From Candidatus Skiveiella danica (GTDB lineage: Bacteria; Pseudomonadota; Gammaproteobacteria; Burkholderiales; Burkholderiaceae_C): a stretch of DNA of 64,000 bases. Below, piece by piece: positions 26,889 to 35,688 of this stretch. Position numbers and translations under genes: made by a program. The notes beneath the pieces were generated by a model. That model saw only the letters and a list, made by a program, of their open reading frames with translations, searched no databases and was not told where the DNA came from. Location: the NCBI GenBank assembly GCA_016721925.1, contig JADKHE010000005.1:189828-253827 (forward strand), read 5' to 3'. Position 1 is the stretch's first letter. Each line of letters opens with the position of its first letter.

Positions 26889-27611
26889 TCAGTCAGACGG
26901 GTGTGTAATCGGAATGCTCTCCAGACCCACACCCTGACGCCGCAGGTCGTTGGCAATGGTTCGCTCCTTGCTTTCCATGACATGGTCAAACATGGCTCGG
27001 CCCGCGGCTTGGGGGTCTCCGGTCGCGATGGCCTGGACAATTTTCTGGTGTTCGCCCGCCGAGACCGGCATCAGCCAGCCTTCGGCCAGGTTGCGGCGGC
27101 GAAACAGCGACAGTTCCTTGATGAACTTGCGGTAGATGGACGTCAATTTCCGGTTGCCCGTCATTTCAACCAGGCGGTCGTGAAACTTCAGGTTGAGCAT
27201 GTGGTACTCGTAGGCTTCGTGCGTCTTCACGGCCTGGGTCATGGCAGCCACAAGCCCGCGCAGTTCCTTGAGCTGGGGTGGAGTGATGCTTTCGGCTAGC
27301 CGTCGTCCCACCCATTCGTCCATCGCGGCGCGCAGGTCAAAGATCTCAATCGCCTCGTCCATGGGAATATCGCGGACAAAGACGCCGCGATTCTTCTCGG
27401 TTCGAACCAGGCCCGCCTCGTCGAGGACGCGAAAGGCCTCGCGAACGGGCCCGCGCGAGACGCCCATCTTCTCGGCAAGAGCCGCTTCCAGCAACTTGGA
27501 GCCCGGGGCGTATTCGCCCGCCAGAATGGCGCGCTCGATCTCCTGCTGCACCACGCTGGCGAGCGAATTGCTCTGGAGCAGGGCAATGGTCGGATGCAGG
27601 GCGGCGCTCAT
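26889..27611 (-). CDS. GntR-family (FCD domain) phosphonate utilisation regulator
   Basis: 240 residues from the ATG at 27611; starts up to 27656 are in frame but would run through the candidate operator at 27639-27650. N-terminal winged helix with LAEKMGVSRGPVREAFRVLDEAGLV, then an all-helical FCD ligand-binding domain (HMLNLKFHDRLVEMTGNRKL carries the metal-binding His/Asp positions). FadR-subgroup regulators like this sit in Burkholderia phosphonate clusters. First gene of the leftward operon and divergent from the AEP importer, so it probably controls both sides. Confidence 0.85.
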   Translation of the reverse strand: MSAALHPTIALLQSNSLASVVQQEIERAILAGEYAPGSKLLEAALAEKMGVSRGPVREAFRVLDEAGLVRTEKNRGVFVRDIPMDEAIEIFDLRAAMDEWVGRRLAESITPPQLKELRGLVAAMTQAVKTHEAYEYHMLNLKFHDRLVEMTGNRKLTSIYRKFIKELSLFRRRNLAEGWLMPVSAGEHQKIVQAIATGDPQAAGRAMFDHVMESKERTIANDLRRQGVGLESIPITHPSD

Positions 27612-27638
27612 GCCGCACATTGGATCACAAAACTGCAT

Positions 27639-27650
27639 ATTGTCAACAAT
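27639..27650. promoter_or_regulatory. candidate GntR/FCD operator palindrome
   Basis: ATTGTCAACAAT is a perfect 12-base palindrome with the TTGT-N2-ACAA layout common for FCD-type GntR regulators. It lies in the 191-base divergent gap between the regulator and phnS. A related half site, ATTGACAA, occurs at 27663-27670 on the -35 box of the phnS promoter. Confidence 0.5.
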
Positions 27651-27663
27651 CTGCAAAAAGCAA

Positions 27664-27692
27664 TTGACAACGCTTATTGACCGACGTTAAAT
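27664..27692 (+). promoter_or_regulatory. candidate sigma-70 promoter of the AEP uptake operon
   Basis: A perfect -35 box TTGACA (27664-27669) is followed after 17 bases by TTAAAT (27687-27692, 4 of 6 matches). It lies about 110 bases upstream of phnS, beside the palindrome at 27639-27650. Confidence 0.5.
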
Positions 27693-27802
27693 AAAAGCCG
27701 AATGAATGGAAAAGTGGATTTGGCTTCGCTGGCGGCGGCCGGTCATTTCACTGACACAGTCAGGTCATAGCATTGCAAACTCTAGCTCTGAAGGAAATTG
27801 AC

Positions 27803-28840
27803 GTGCATCTGTCCAAGCTCTCCAAAACCCTCGTCCTGACCGGTCTGCTGGCGCTGGCCGGTGCGGCCTCAGCCCAAAAAACCCAGTTGCTGGTCTATAC
27901 CGCGCTGGAAACGGACCAGATCAAGGCCTATCAGGAGGGCTTCAACAAGGTCAATCCGGATATCGAGATCAAGTGGGTTCGTGACTCCACAGGCGTGATC
28001 ACGGCCAAACTGCTGGCTGAAAAGGCCAATCCCCAGGCCGACGTGGTGATGGGGGTGGCCGCCTCCAGTCTGGCGCTGCTTGACAAACAAGGCATGTTGA
28101 TCCCCTATGCCCCACTGAACCTTGATGCGATCATGAGTCAGTACCGGGACAAGAAGAGTCCGCCAGCCTGGTTTGGCATGGATGTCTGGGGTGCCACGGT
28201 GTGCTTCAACACGGTCGAAGCCAAGAAGAAGAACATCCCCGCGCCCGAGACGTGGCAGGATCTGACCAAGCCGGTTTACAAGGGCCAGATCGTGATGCCC
28301 AATCCGGCGTCAAGCGGCACCGGCTACTTTGATGTCGTGGCCTGGCTGACCCTTTTTGGTGACAAGGATGGCAAGGGTGGCGGCTGGAAATACATGGACG
28401 GGCTGCACGAGAACATTGCTCAGTACACCCATTCGGGCTCCAAGCCCTGCAACATGGCCGCCAGTGGCGAGTTTGTGGTCGGCATTTCGTTCGAATACCG
28501 TGCCAACGCCAACAAGGCCAAGGGCGCTCCGATCGACCTGATCTTCCCGAAGGAAGGTCTTGGCTGGGACCTGGAGGCTTTCGCGATCCACAAGGGTACC
28601 AAGAAGCTTGACGCGGCCAAGAAACTGGCCGACTGGGCGTCGAGCAAGGATGCAATGGTGCTATACGGCAAGAACTTTGCCATCACCGCCCAGCCGGGCG
28701 TGGCCGCACCGCTGGCCAATGTCCCCAAGGACTATGAAGCGCGCCTGGTCAAGCTGGACTTCAACTACGCCGCGGAACAGCGCGAACGCATCCTGGCGGA
28801 GTGGACCAAGCGCTATAACGGAAAGACGGAAAAGCGCTGA
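27803..28840 (+). CDS. phnS: 2-aminoethylphosphonate ABC transporter, periplasmic binding protein
   Basis: 345 residues from the GTG at 27803, preceded by AAGGAAA; a TTG further upstream (27773) is less likely. Sec signal peptide (SKTLVLTGLLALAGAASAQ). Extracellular solute-binding family 1 fold of the iron/AEP-binding type: LLVYTALETDQIKAYQEGF, GVAASSLALLDKQG, NPASSGTGYFDV. It captures AEP in the periplasm and delivers it to the fused permease downstream. First gene of the rightward operon, with noticeably lower GC than phnW and later genes. Confidence 0.87.
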   Translation: MHLSKLSKTLVLTGLLALAGAASAQKTQLLVYTALETDQIKAYQEGFNKVNPDIEIKWVRDSTGVITAKLLAEKANPQADVVMGVAASSLALLDKQGMLIPYAPLNLDAIMSQYRDKKSPPAWFGMDVWGATVCFNTVEAKKKNIPAPETWQDLTKPVYKGQIVMPNPASSGTGYFDVVAWLTLFGDKDGKGGGWKYMDGLHENIAQYTHSGSKPCNMAASGEFVVGISFEYRANANKAKGAPIDLIFPKEGLGWDLEAFAIHKGTKKLDAAKKLADWASSKDAMVLYGKNFAITAQPGVAAPLANVPKDYEARLVKLDFNYAAEQRERILAEWTKRYNGKTEKR

Positions 28841-28873
28841 TCTCCTCCGCAAACCCTGGGCCGCGTCATTCGT

Positions 28874-29953
28874 ATGAGCGGCCCTTCATTTATTGCACGC
28901 ATGAATGCGACCCCGTTTCTCGACCTGCGCCATATTCGCAAGGAATTTGGTGGCTTCACTGCCTTGGCGGACATCAACCTTGAGATTGGACGGGGGGATT
29001 TCGTCTGCTTTCTGGGGCCATCGGGTTGCGGCAAGACGACTTTGCTGCGCATCATTGCAGGGCTGGAGGTTCAGACGCGCGGACAGATCCTGCAGGACGG
29101 ACGCGATATCTCGTTGTTGCCTCCAGCGTTGCGCGACTATGGCATCGTGTTCCAGAGCTATGCCCTGTTTCCCAATCTCAGCGTGGCCGACAACGTCGCC
29201 TATGGCCTGGTCAATCGCAAGACGCCGCGCGCCGAAATCCGGCAGCGCGTGACCGAGCTGGTCAAACTGGTGGGCCTGCCAGGCAGTGAAAACAAGTTTC
29301 CGGGACAACTCTCCGGCGGGCAGCAGCAGCGAATTGCGCTGGCTCGAGCCTTAGCCACCTCACCGGGCCTGTTGTTGCTTGATGAACCTCTTTCTGCGTT
29401 GGACGCGTTGGAGCGAATTCGGCTGCGCCAGGAGATCCGGGCCTTGCAGCAGAAGCTGGGTGTCACCACCATCATGGTGACGCACGATCAGGAAGAGGCA
29501 CTCAGCGTGGCCGATCGCATTGTGGTGATGAATCACGGCGTGATCGAACAGGTGGGCACACCCATGGAGGTTTATCGGGAGCCTGCCACGCCTTTCGTGG
29601 CAGATTTCGTGGGCAAGGTCAACGTCCTGCCGGCACGCCGGGTGGACGGTGAACTTCATCTAGGCAGCCTGCGCCTGCCCAGCGAAGGGTCTGATGGTGA
29701 TGTCCGCGTCTACATGCGGCCCGAGGATGTACTCGCACGTCCTATTGCACCCGGTGATCTGCACGTGTTTGATGCTTGCATCGACAAGATCGAATTCCTG
29801 GGTTCGTTTTGCCATGTGCATGTGGCGTCGCCCGCACTGGGCGCCCACAAACTGACGGTCTACCTGTCGTTGAATTTTCTGTCCGAGCAATCCCTGCAGG
29901 TCGGCTCCACCGTGACGCTCAAACTGCTGCCTGAACGCGTCAAGGTGTTCTGA
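28874..29953 (+). CDS. phnT: 2-aminoethylphosphonate ABC transporter, ATP-binding protein
   Basis: 359 residues. Walker A GPSGCGKT (48-55), Q-loop in GIVFQSYALFPN, signature LSGGQQQR, Walker B LLLLDEPLSALDA and the switch His in MVTHDQEEAL. A C-terminal TOBE-like beta domain follows (VYMRPEDVLAR). It energises AEP import with PhnS and the permease. The gene is 33 bases after phnS and its stop overlaps the permease start by one base. Confidence 0.88.
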   Translation: MSGPSFIARMNATPFLDLRHIRKEFGGFTALADINLEIGRGDFVCFLGPSGCGKTTLLRIIAGLEVQTRGQILQDGRDISLLPPALRDYGIVFQSYALFPNLSVADNVAYGLVNRKTPRAEIRQRVTELVKLVGLPGSENKFPGQLSGGQQQRIALARALATSPGLLLLDEPLSALDALERIRLRQEIRALQQKLGVTTIMVTHDQEEALSVADRIVVMNHGVIEQVGTPMEVYREPATPFVADFVGKVNVLPARRVDGELHLGSLRLPSEGSDGDVRVYMRPEDVLARPIAPGDLHVFDACIDKIEFLGSFCHVHVASPALGAHKLTVYLSLNFLSEQSLQVGSTVTLKLLPERVKVF

Positions 29954-31674
29954 TGACGGCCGCCTTGCCTCGGTCATTGACGACGCGTGCCGTCAGACTC
30001 AAGCACCACTGGGTGGACCGACTGGCCCACGTCCTCATTGCGTTGATTGCGATCCTGCTGGTCGCCTTTCTGGCCAGTCCCTTGCTGGCAATCCTGCTGC
30101 AGGCACTGGAAGGTCGTGAGGGCGAGTTCGTCTGGTTTGACAACTTCATTGCCTACGCGAAAACACCGGCCCTGCTGGACAGCCTGTGGAACAGCGTATG
30201 GGTTTCCTGTGTGGTCACGCTGATCGTGCTGCCCCTGAGTTTCACGTTTGCCTACGCACTGACGCGTTCGTGCATGCCGTTCAAGTCCCTTTTCCGAGGG
30301 ATCACTCTGATCCCGTTGCTGGCGCCTTCGTTGTTGTCGGCAATCTCACTGATTTACTGGTTCGGCAACCAGGGTGTCCTCAAGGGCTGGATGCAGGGCA
30401 TCGGCATCGATCAGATCTACGGCGCGCCGGGCATTGTTCTGGCCGAGTGCATTGCGGTCTTTCCGCACACACTGATGATCCTGATCACGGCCTTGAGCCT
30501 GTCCGACGCCCGCCTGTACGAAGCCGCAGATGCCATGGGTACGCGCGCGGGTCGCAAGTTCCTGACCATTACCTTGCCGGGCGCCAAGTACGGCCTGATT
30601 TCGGCGGCTCTGGTCACCTTCACGCTGGTGATGACGGACTTCGGCATCCCCAAAGTCATAGGCGGCAATTTCAATGTTCTCGCCACCGACGTCTTCAAAC
30701 TGGTGATCGGGCAGCAGGATTTTCCCAAAGGCGCCGTGGTGGCCATCCTGTTGCTGGCACCGGCCGTGCTGACCTTTGGTGTCGACCATTACGTCAGCCG
30801 ACGCCAGACGGCCATGCTGACAGCGCGTGCCGTGCCCTATGCGCCGAAGGCGTCGCCCGCGTACGACCGGCTGATGACACTCTATTGCGGAGTGATTGCC
30901 GCTCTCGTGCTGGCGATGCTGGGCATGGCTGTGTTCGCCTCACTGGCCTCTTTATGGCCGTACAACCTGAAACCCAGCCTGCGGCACTACGAACTGGGTC
31001 TGCTCGACGCTGAGGTCGGCGTTGCGTTTTTCAACAGCATCAAGATGGCCGCGGGCACGGCCCTGTTTGGCACGTTTCTGGTATTTACAGGCGCCTACCT
31101 TCTGGAGAAGACCAAGGGCATGGACAACGTGCGCGGACTGGTGCGTCTGCTGGCTGTTTTGCCGATGGCGGTCCCGGGTCTGGTTCTGGGTCTTGGGTAC
31201 ATCTTCTTCTTCAACGCGCCTAACAATCCACTGGGTGGCCTTTACCACACCCTGACGCTGTTGACGATTTGCACCATCGTTCACTTCTACACCACCGGCC
31301 ACTTGACCGCTGTGACCGCGCTCAAGGCGCTGGACAGCGAGTTTGAAGCCGTCAGCGCTTCTTTGAAGGTGCCGTTCTTCAAGACCTTCTGGCGGGTCAC
31401 ACTGCCGGTCTGCGCGCCGGCTCTGATCGACATGGCGCGCTATTTCTTCATCAATGCCATGACGACGATATCGGCCGTTGTGTTCTTGTACTCGCCGGAG
31501 ACCAAGGTCGCCTCCATTGCCATTTTGAATCTGGACGAAGCTGGTGAAATGGGGGCGGCAGCGGCGATGGCGGTGCTGATTGCACTTTCGTCTACTGTGG
31601 CGACCCTGCTCTTCATGCTGCTTGCCTGGTGGGTCAATCGCCGCACACAGGCCTGGCGCACCACGACGCGTTGA
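29953..31674 (+). CDS. 2-aminoethylphosphonate ABC transporter, fused two-domain permease
   Basis: 573 residues, about twelve membrane helices, with two BPD_transp_1 domains in one chain as in the PhnU2-type AEP permeases. EAA-loop motifs occur twice: YEAADAMGTRAGRKFLTITLPGAKYG and FEAVSASLKVPFFKTFWRVTLPVCAP. It forms the whole translocation pore at the inner membrane. Starts on the last base of phnT, so translation is coupled. Confidence 0.87.
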   Translation: MTAALPRSLTTRAVRLKHHWVDRLAHVLIALIAILLVAFLASPLLAILLQALEGREGEFVWFDNFIAYAKTPALLDSLWNSVWVSCVVTLIVLPLSFTFAYALTRSCMPFKSLFRGITLIPLLAPSLLSAISLIYWFGNQGVLKGWMQGIGIDQIYGAPGIVLAECIAVFPHTLMILITALSLSDARLYEAADAMGTRAGRKFLTITLPGAKYGLISAALVTFTLVMTDFGIPKVIGGNFNVLATDVFKLVIGQQDFPKGAVVAILLLAPAVLTFGVDHYVSRRQTAMLTARAVPYAPKASPAYDRLMTLYCGVIAALVLAMLGMAVFASLASLWPYNLKPSLRHYELGLLDAEVGVAFFNSIKMAAGTALFGTFLVFTGAYLLEKTKGMDNVRGLVRLLAVLPMAVPGLVLGLGYIFFFNAPNNPLGGLYHTLTLLTICTIVHFYTTGHLTAVTALKALDSEFEAVSASLKVPFFKTFWRVTLPVCAPALIDMARYFFINAMTTISAVVFLYSPETKVASIAILNLDEAGEMGAAAAMAVLIALSSTVATLLFMLLAWWVNRRTQAWRTTTR

Positions 31675-31711
31675 GCGGCCCAACCCACTGATTGCTGATT
31701 GAGGAAAGACC

Positions 31712-32830
31712 ATGGACAGAGACAAGATTCTGTTGACCCCCGGCCCGCTGACGACCACCTTGCGAACCAAGCTCGCGATGCTCAAGGACTGGGGCTCCTG
31801 GGACGCCGACTTCAACGCCGTCACCGCGCGTGTACGCAAGAGCCTGGTGGACATCATCCACGGGCAGGACTCGCATGTGGTGGTGCCGCTGCAGGGCAGC
31901 GGCACCTTCAGCGTCGAGGCCGCCGTGGCTACCGTCGTCCCGCGCGACGGTCATGTGCTCGTGCTCGACAACGGGGCCTACTGCAAGCGCGCCGCGCGCC
32001 TGACCAGCCTGATGGGGCGGCGTTGCAGCGTGCTGGATTTCGGCGACCATGAGCCGGTGTCCGCCGCGGCGCTGGACGCGAAGCTCAAGGCCGACGCCAG
32101 CATCACGCATGTGCTCATGATCCACTGCGAGACCGGCGCCGGCGTGCTCAATCCGCTGCAGGCCGTGGCCGACGTCAGCGCCGCGCACGGCAAGGGCTTG
32201 ATCGTCGACGCCATGAGCTCGTTCGCCGCGTTGCCAATCGACGCGCGCACCACGGGTTTCGACGCGCTGGTCGCGGCCAGCGGAAAGTGTCTCGAAGGCG
32301 TGCCCGGCATGGGTTTCGTGTTCATCCGCAAGGCCATACTTGACAGCTGCGCGGGGCAAAGCCAGTCGCTCGCCATGGACTTGCACGACCAGTACGTCTA
32401 CATGGAGAAGACCACTCAATGGCGGTTCACGCCGCCCACGCATGTGGTGGTGGCGCTGGCCGAGGCGGTCGGGCAGTTCGAGGAAGACGGGGGTCAGCCC
32501 GCGCGCCTGGCACGCTACCAGCAGAACTACGAGACGCTGGTGGGAGGCATGGCCGCGCTGGGGTTCAAGCCGTTCCTCGACGCCGGCGTGCAGGCGCCCA
32601 TCATCGTGACCTTCCACGCGCCGGCGGACGAGCGCTACGACTTCAAGACCTTCTACGCGGCGGCGCGGGCGCGCGGTTTCATCCTCTATCCCGGCAAGCT
32701 CACGCAGGTCGAGACCTTCCGTGTCGGTTGCATCGGCGCGATCGGCAAGGTCGAGATGGAGCAGGCCGTGCACGCAGTGGCGCTGGCCCTGCAGGACATG
32801 GGCATTGCGTCCGGCGCACCGGCAGCCTGA
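31712..32830 (+). CDS. phnW: 2-aminoethylphosphonate--pyruvate transaminase
   Basis: 372 residues, class V PLP enzyme. N-terminus ILLTPGPLTT and GSWDADFNAV are diagnostic of PhnW; PLP Lys192 lies in AASGKCLEGVPGMGF, and FRVGCIGAI at the C-terminus is conserved. It transfers the amino group of AEP to pyruvate, giving phosphonoacetaldehyde and alanine. Preceded by GAGGAAAG, 37 bases after the permease. GC content rises here relative to phnS-T-permease. Confidence 0.93.
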   Translation: MDRDKILLTPGPLTTTLRTKLAMLKDWGSWDADFNAVTARVRKSLVDIIHGQDSHVVVPLQGSGTFSVEAAVATVVPRDGHVLVLDNGAYCKRAARLTSLMGRRCSVLDFGDHEPVSAAALDAKLKADASITHVLMIHCETGAGVLNPLQAVADVSAAHGKGLIVDAMSSFAALPIDARTTGFDALVAASGKCLEGVPGMGFVFIRKAILDSCAGQSQSLAMDLHDQYVYMEKTTQWRFTPPTHVVVALAEAVGQFEEDGGQPARLARYQQNYETLVGGMAALGFKPFLDAGVQAPIIVTFHAPADERYDFKTFYAAARARGFILYPGKLTQVETFRVGCIGAIGKVEMEQAVHAVALALQDMGIASGAPAA

Positions 32831-32857
32831 ACCTGCACGCACACCAAGGAGAACGAC

Positions 32858-34231
32858 ATGGCCACAGCCAGAGAGCATCCCGCAGTTGCCGCCATCCGCA
32901 AGTCGGGCGCGTCCAAGGTCAAGGTGGCGGTGAGCGACATCGACGGCGTGTTGCGCGGCAAGTACCTGCACCGCGACAAGTTTCTTGGCACGGCCGAGCC
33001 GTACCCCAAGGGCGGCTTCGGCTTCTGTGACGTGGTGCTCGGCTGGGACATGATGGACGTCTGCTATGACAACACCACGGTCACCGGGTGGCAGCACGGA
33101 TTCCCCGACGCGCTGGCGCGGCTTGACCTGGACACCGTACGGCATGTGCCCTGGGACAACGGTGTGCCGTTTTTCCTGGGCGAGTTCATCAACGCCGACG
33201 GCACGCCGCATCCGGTGTGCCCGCGCCAGACCCTCAAGCGCGTGCTCAAGCGCGCCGAGAAGATGGGCTTCCAGGTCATGACGGGCATGGAGTTCGAGTG
33301 GTACAACTTTGCCGAAACCCCGCAAAGCTGGGCGGCGAAAAAGGGGGTGGAGCCCGAGCCGCTGACGCCCGGCATGTTTGGCTACTCGCTGTTGCGCGTC
33401 AATCAGAACCGCGATTTCTTCAACGCCATCATGGACGACATGCTGGCCTTTGGCGTACCGGTGGAAGGCCTGCATACCGAGACCGGTCCCGGCGTGTATG
33501 AAGCCGCGATTGGATTCAGCGAGGCGCTGGAGCAGGCGGACCGTGCCATCCTGTTCAAGACCGGCACGCGCGAGATCGGCGCGCGCTTCGGCATCATGCC
33601 CAGCTTCATGGCCAAGCCGCACCAGCCGTTGCCCGGTTGCAGCGGCCACATCCACCAGAGCCTGTCGGACGGCAAGACCAATCTGTTTTTTGATGCCAAG
33701 GCGCCGCGTCGCATGAGCAAGCTGTTTGAAAGCTACCTGGCTGGCCAGGTGGCGTGCATGATGGAGTTCGGCCCCATGATCTGGCCCACCATCAACAGCT
33801 ACAAGCGCCTGGTCGACGGCTTCTGGGCGCCGGTCAAGCCGACCTGGGGCATGGACAACCGCACGGCCAGCTTCCGCGTGATTGCGGGGTCGCCGAAGGC
33901 AACCCGGCTTGAGACGCGTTGCCCCGGCGCCGACGTGAACCCGTATCTGGCGATGGCGGCTGTCATCGCCGCCGGCCTGGATGGCGTGGAGAAGGGTCTC
34001 AAGCTCACCGCACCGCCGATCACCGGCACCAACCAGGGTGCGGAGCACATTGCGCGTGCACCGCGCACGCTGATCGAGACCACGCGCAATTTCCGTGAAT
34101 CGAAGATTGCGCGCGACTGGCTGGGCGACACCTTTGTCGACCACTTCGCAGCGACGCGCGAGTGGGAATGGCGCCAATGGCTCGACGCCGTGACCGACTG
34201 GGAAATGAAGCGCTACTTCGAGATCATCTGA
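32858..34231 (+). CDS. glutamine synthetase-like gamma-glutamyl-amine ligase
   Basis: 457 residues of the GlnA/PuuA fold. Seen: the N-terminal VAVSDIDGVLRGKYL (non-assimilatory GS-like branch), GMEFEWYNF and HTETGPGVYEAAIG (metal/glutamate-binding Glu residues), GCSGHIHQSL, ATP-site NSYKRLV, and NRTASFRV. Members of this branch glutamylate amines such as putrescine, isopropylamine or ethanolamine rather than ammonia. It lies between phnW and a PLP enzyme (gaps of 27 and 5 bases) and upstream of an alcohol dehydrogenase, an aldehyde dehydrogenase and a C26 hydrolase. Together they could run a gamma-glutamyl route. The amine substrate is unknown. Confidence 0.83.
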   Translation: MATAREHPAVAAIRKSGASKVKVAVSDIDGVLRGKYLHRDKFLGTAEPYPKGGFGFCDVVLGWDMMDVCYDNTTVTGWQHGFPDALARLDLDTVRHVPWDNGVPFFLGEFINADGTPHPVCPRQTLKRVLKRAEKMGFQVMTGMEFEWYNFAETPQSWAAKKGVEPEPLTPGMFGYSLLRVNQNRDFFNAIMDDMLAFGVPVEGLHTETGPGVYEAAIGFSEALEQADRAILFKTGTREIGARFGIMPSFMAKPHQPLPGCSGHIHQSLSDGKTNLFFDAKAPRRMSKLFESYLAGQVACMMEFGPMIWPTINSYKRLVDGFWAPVKPTWGMDNRTASFRVIAGSPKATRLETRCPGADVNPYLAMAAVIAAGLDGVEKGLKLTAPPITGTNQGAEHIARAPRTLIETTRNFRESKIARDWLGDTFVDHFAATREWEWRQWLDAVTDWEMKRYFEII

Positions 34232-34236
34232 CGGCT

Positions 34237-35640
34237 ATGCACCCAATCAGCGGCGTCAGCCCGAGCCAGAGCGAAGGCGACGTCAACCACAGCGCCCGCC
34301 GCGCGAACTGGCAGCGCGAGCACCTCGACCCGGACACGCGTGAATTGTTGGCGCGCGACAGCGCCGCCTTCCTGCACCAATCCGTCTCGACGCCGTGCCT
34401 GAATGCCATCCGGCGCGCCGAGGGCATCTGGATCGAGGACACGGCCGACCGGCGTTACATGGATTTCCATGGCAACAACGTGCACCACGTCGGCTACGCG
34501 CACCCGCGGGTGTTGGCGGCAATCAAGGTACAGCTTGACGATCTCAGCTTCGCGCCGCGCCGTTTTGCCTGCGACCGCGCGGTCGAACTGGCGGAGGCCT
34601 TGTCGGCACAGTTCCAGCGGCTCACCGGTGCGCCCGGGCGCGTGCTTTTCACCACCGGCGGGTCAGATGCCGTGGAGGTGGCGATCAAGCTTGCGCGCAC
34701 CGCCACCGGGCGCTTCAAGACACTGAGTTTCTGGGACGCGTTCCACGGCGCCGGCTTTGGCGCGAGCAGCGTGGGCGGCGAGTCGTTGTTCCGTGGCGGC
34801 CGCGTCGGGCCCTTGCTGCCCGGTAGCGAGCATGTCGCACCCTTCGGCTGCTACCGCTGCGCCTATGGCCACCCAGTGGACGCGCAAGGGCAGCCGGACC
34901 TGGAGCGTTGCCGCCTCGCCTGCGCCAGCATGGTGAAGTACGTGCTGGAGCGCGAGGGTGACGTCGCGGCCGTCATTGCCGAGCCCGCGCGCGCGGTGCC
35001 CTTTGTGCCGCCGCCGGGCTACTGGCAGGCCGTGCGCGAGGCCTGCAATGCGCACGGCACATTGCTGATCTTCGACGAAATTCCCACCGGACTGGGCAAG
35101 ACCGGCCGTTTCTTTGCGGCCGAGCACGACGGCGCCGCGCCGGATATCGTGGTGCTGGGCAAAGCGCTTGGCGGCGGCGTGCTGCCGATTGCCGCCTGCG
35201 TGGCGCATGAGCGCCTCAACGTCGCAGGCGCCTACGCGTATGGCCACTACACGCACGAGAAAAACCCTGTGACCGCCGCAGCGGCCCTTGCGACGCTGCA
35301 GGTGATCGAGCAAGACGACCTGGTCGGGAACGCAGCGCGCGTCGGCGCACATGCGCTGGAACGACTGCATGCGCTCAAGCAACGCCATGCGCTGATCGGC
35401 GACGTGCGCGGGCGCGGCTTGCTGCTGGGGCTGGAACTGGTGACCGACCGCGCCGCCAAGTCGCCAGCCGCCGACCAAGCCGAGGCCGTGCTGTACCACG
35501 CCATGTCGAACGGCCTGTCGTTCAAGACCACCATGGGCAACGTGCTGACACTCACGCCGCCGCTGATCACCACCGTGGCACAGATGGACCGCGCCATTGA
35601 CATCCTGGATGCCGCCCTGACGGCGGTCGCCAAGACCTGA
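34237..35640 (+). CDS. class III PLP-dependent enzyme, PbfA-like ((R)-1-hydroxy-2-aminoethylphosphonate ammonia-lyase candidate)
   Basis: 467 residues from the ATG at 34237. Fold-type I aminotransferase class III: YMDFHGNNVHHVGYAHP, FTTGGSDAVEVA, LIFDEIPTGLGKTG and PLP Lys309 in VVLGKALGGG. The HGNNVH and GPLLPGSEH elements resemble, from memory, the PbfA family found in phosphonate clusters, which converts (R)-1-hydroxy-AEP to phosphonoacetaldehyde and ammonia. A plain omega-transaminase for AEP or another amine is the alternative. Tightly linked to the GS-like gene. Confidence 0.72.
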   Translation: MHPISGVSPSQSEGDVNHSARRANWQREHLDPDTRELLARDSAAFLHQSVSTPCLNAIRRAEGIWIEDTADRRYMDFHGNNVHHVGYAHPRVLAAIKVQLDDLSFAPRRFACDRAVELAEALSAQFQRLTGAPGRVLFTTGGSDAVEVAIKLARTATGRFKTLSFWDAFHGAGFGASSVGGESLFRGGRVGPLLPGSEHVAPFGCYRCAYGHPVDAQGQPDLERCRLACASMVKYVLEREGDVAAVIAEPARAVPFVPPPGYWQAVREACNAHGTLLIFDEIPTGLGKTGRFFAAEHDGAAPDIVVLGKALGGGVLPIAACVAHERLNVAGAYAYGHYTHEKNPVTAAAALATLQVIEQDDLVGNAARVGAHALERLHALKQRHALIGDVRGRGLLLGLELVTDRAAKSPAADQAEAVLYHAMSNGLSFKTTMGNVLTLTPPLITTVAQMDRAIDILDAALTAVAKT

Positions 35641-35688
35641 GCAATCGACAGAACAACAGACGCAACCATCCATCCCATCGAGGACACC

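Noticed and set aside
31634..34177. Antisense open frame (847 codons) under phnW and the GS-like gene
   Set aside because: Shadow of two clear enzymes; no domain, extreme His/Arg content.
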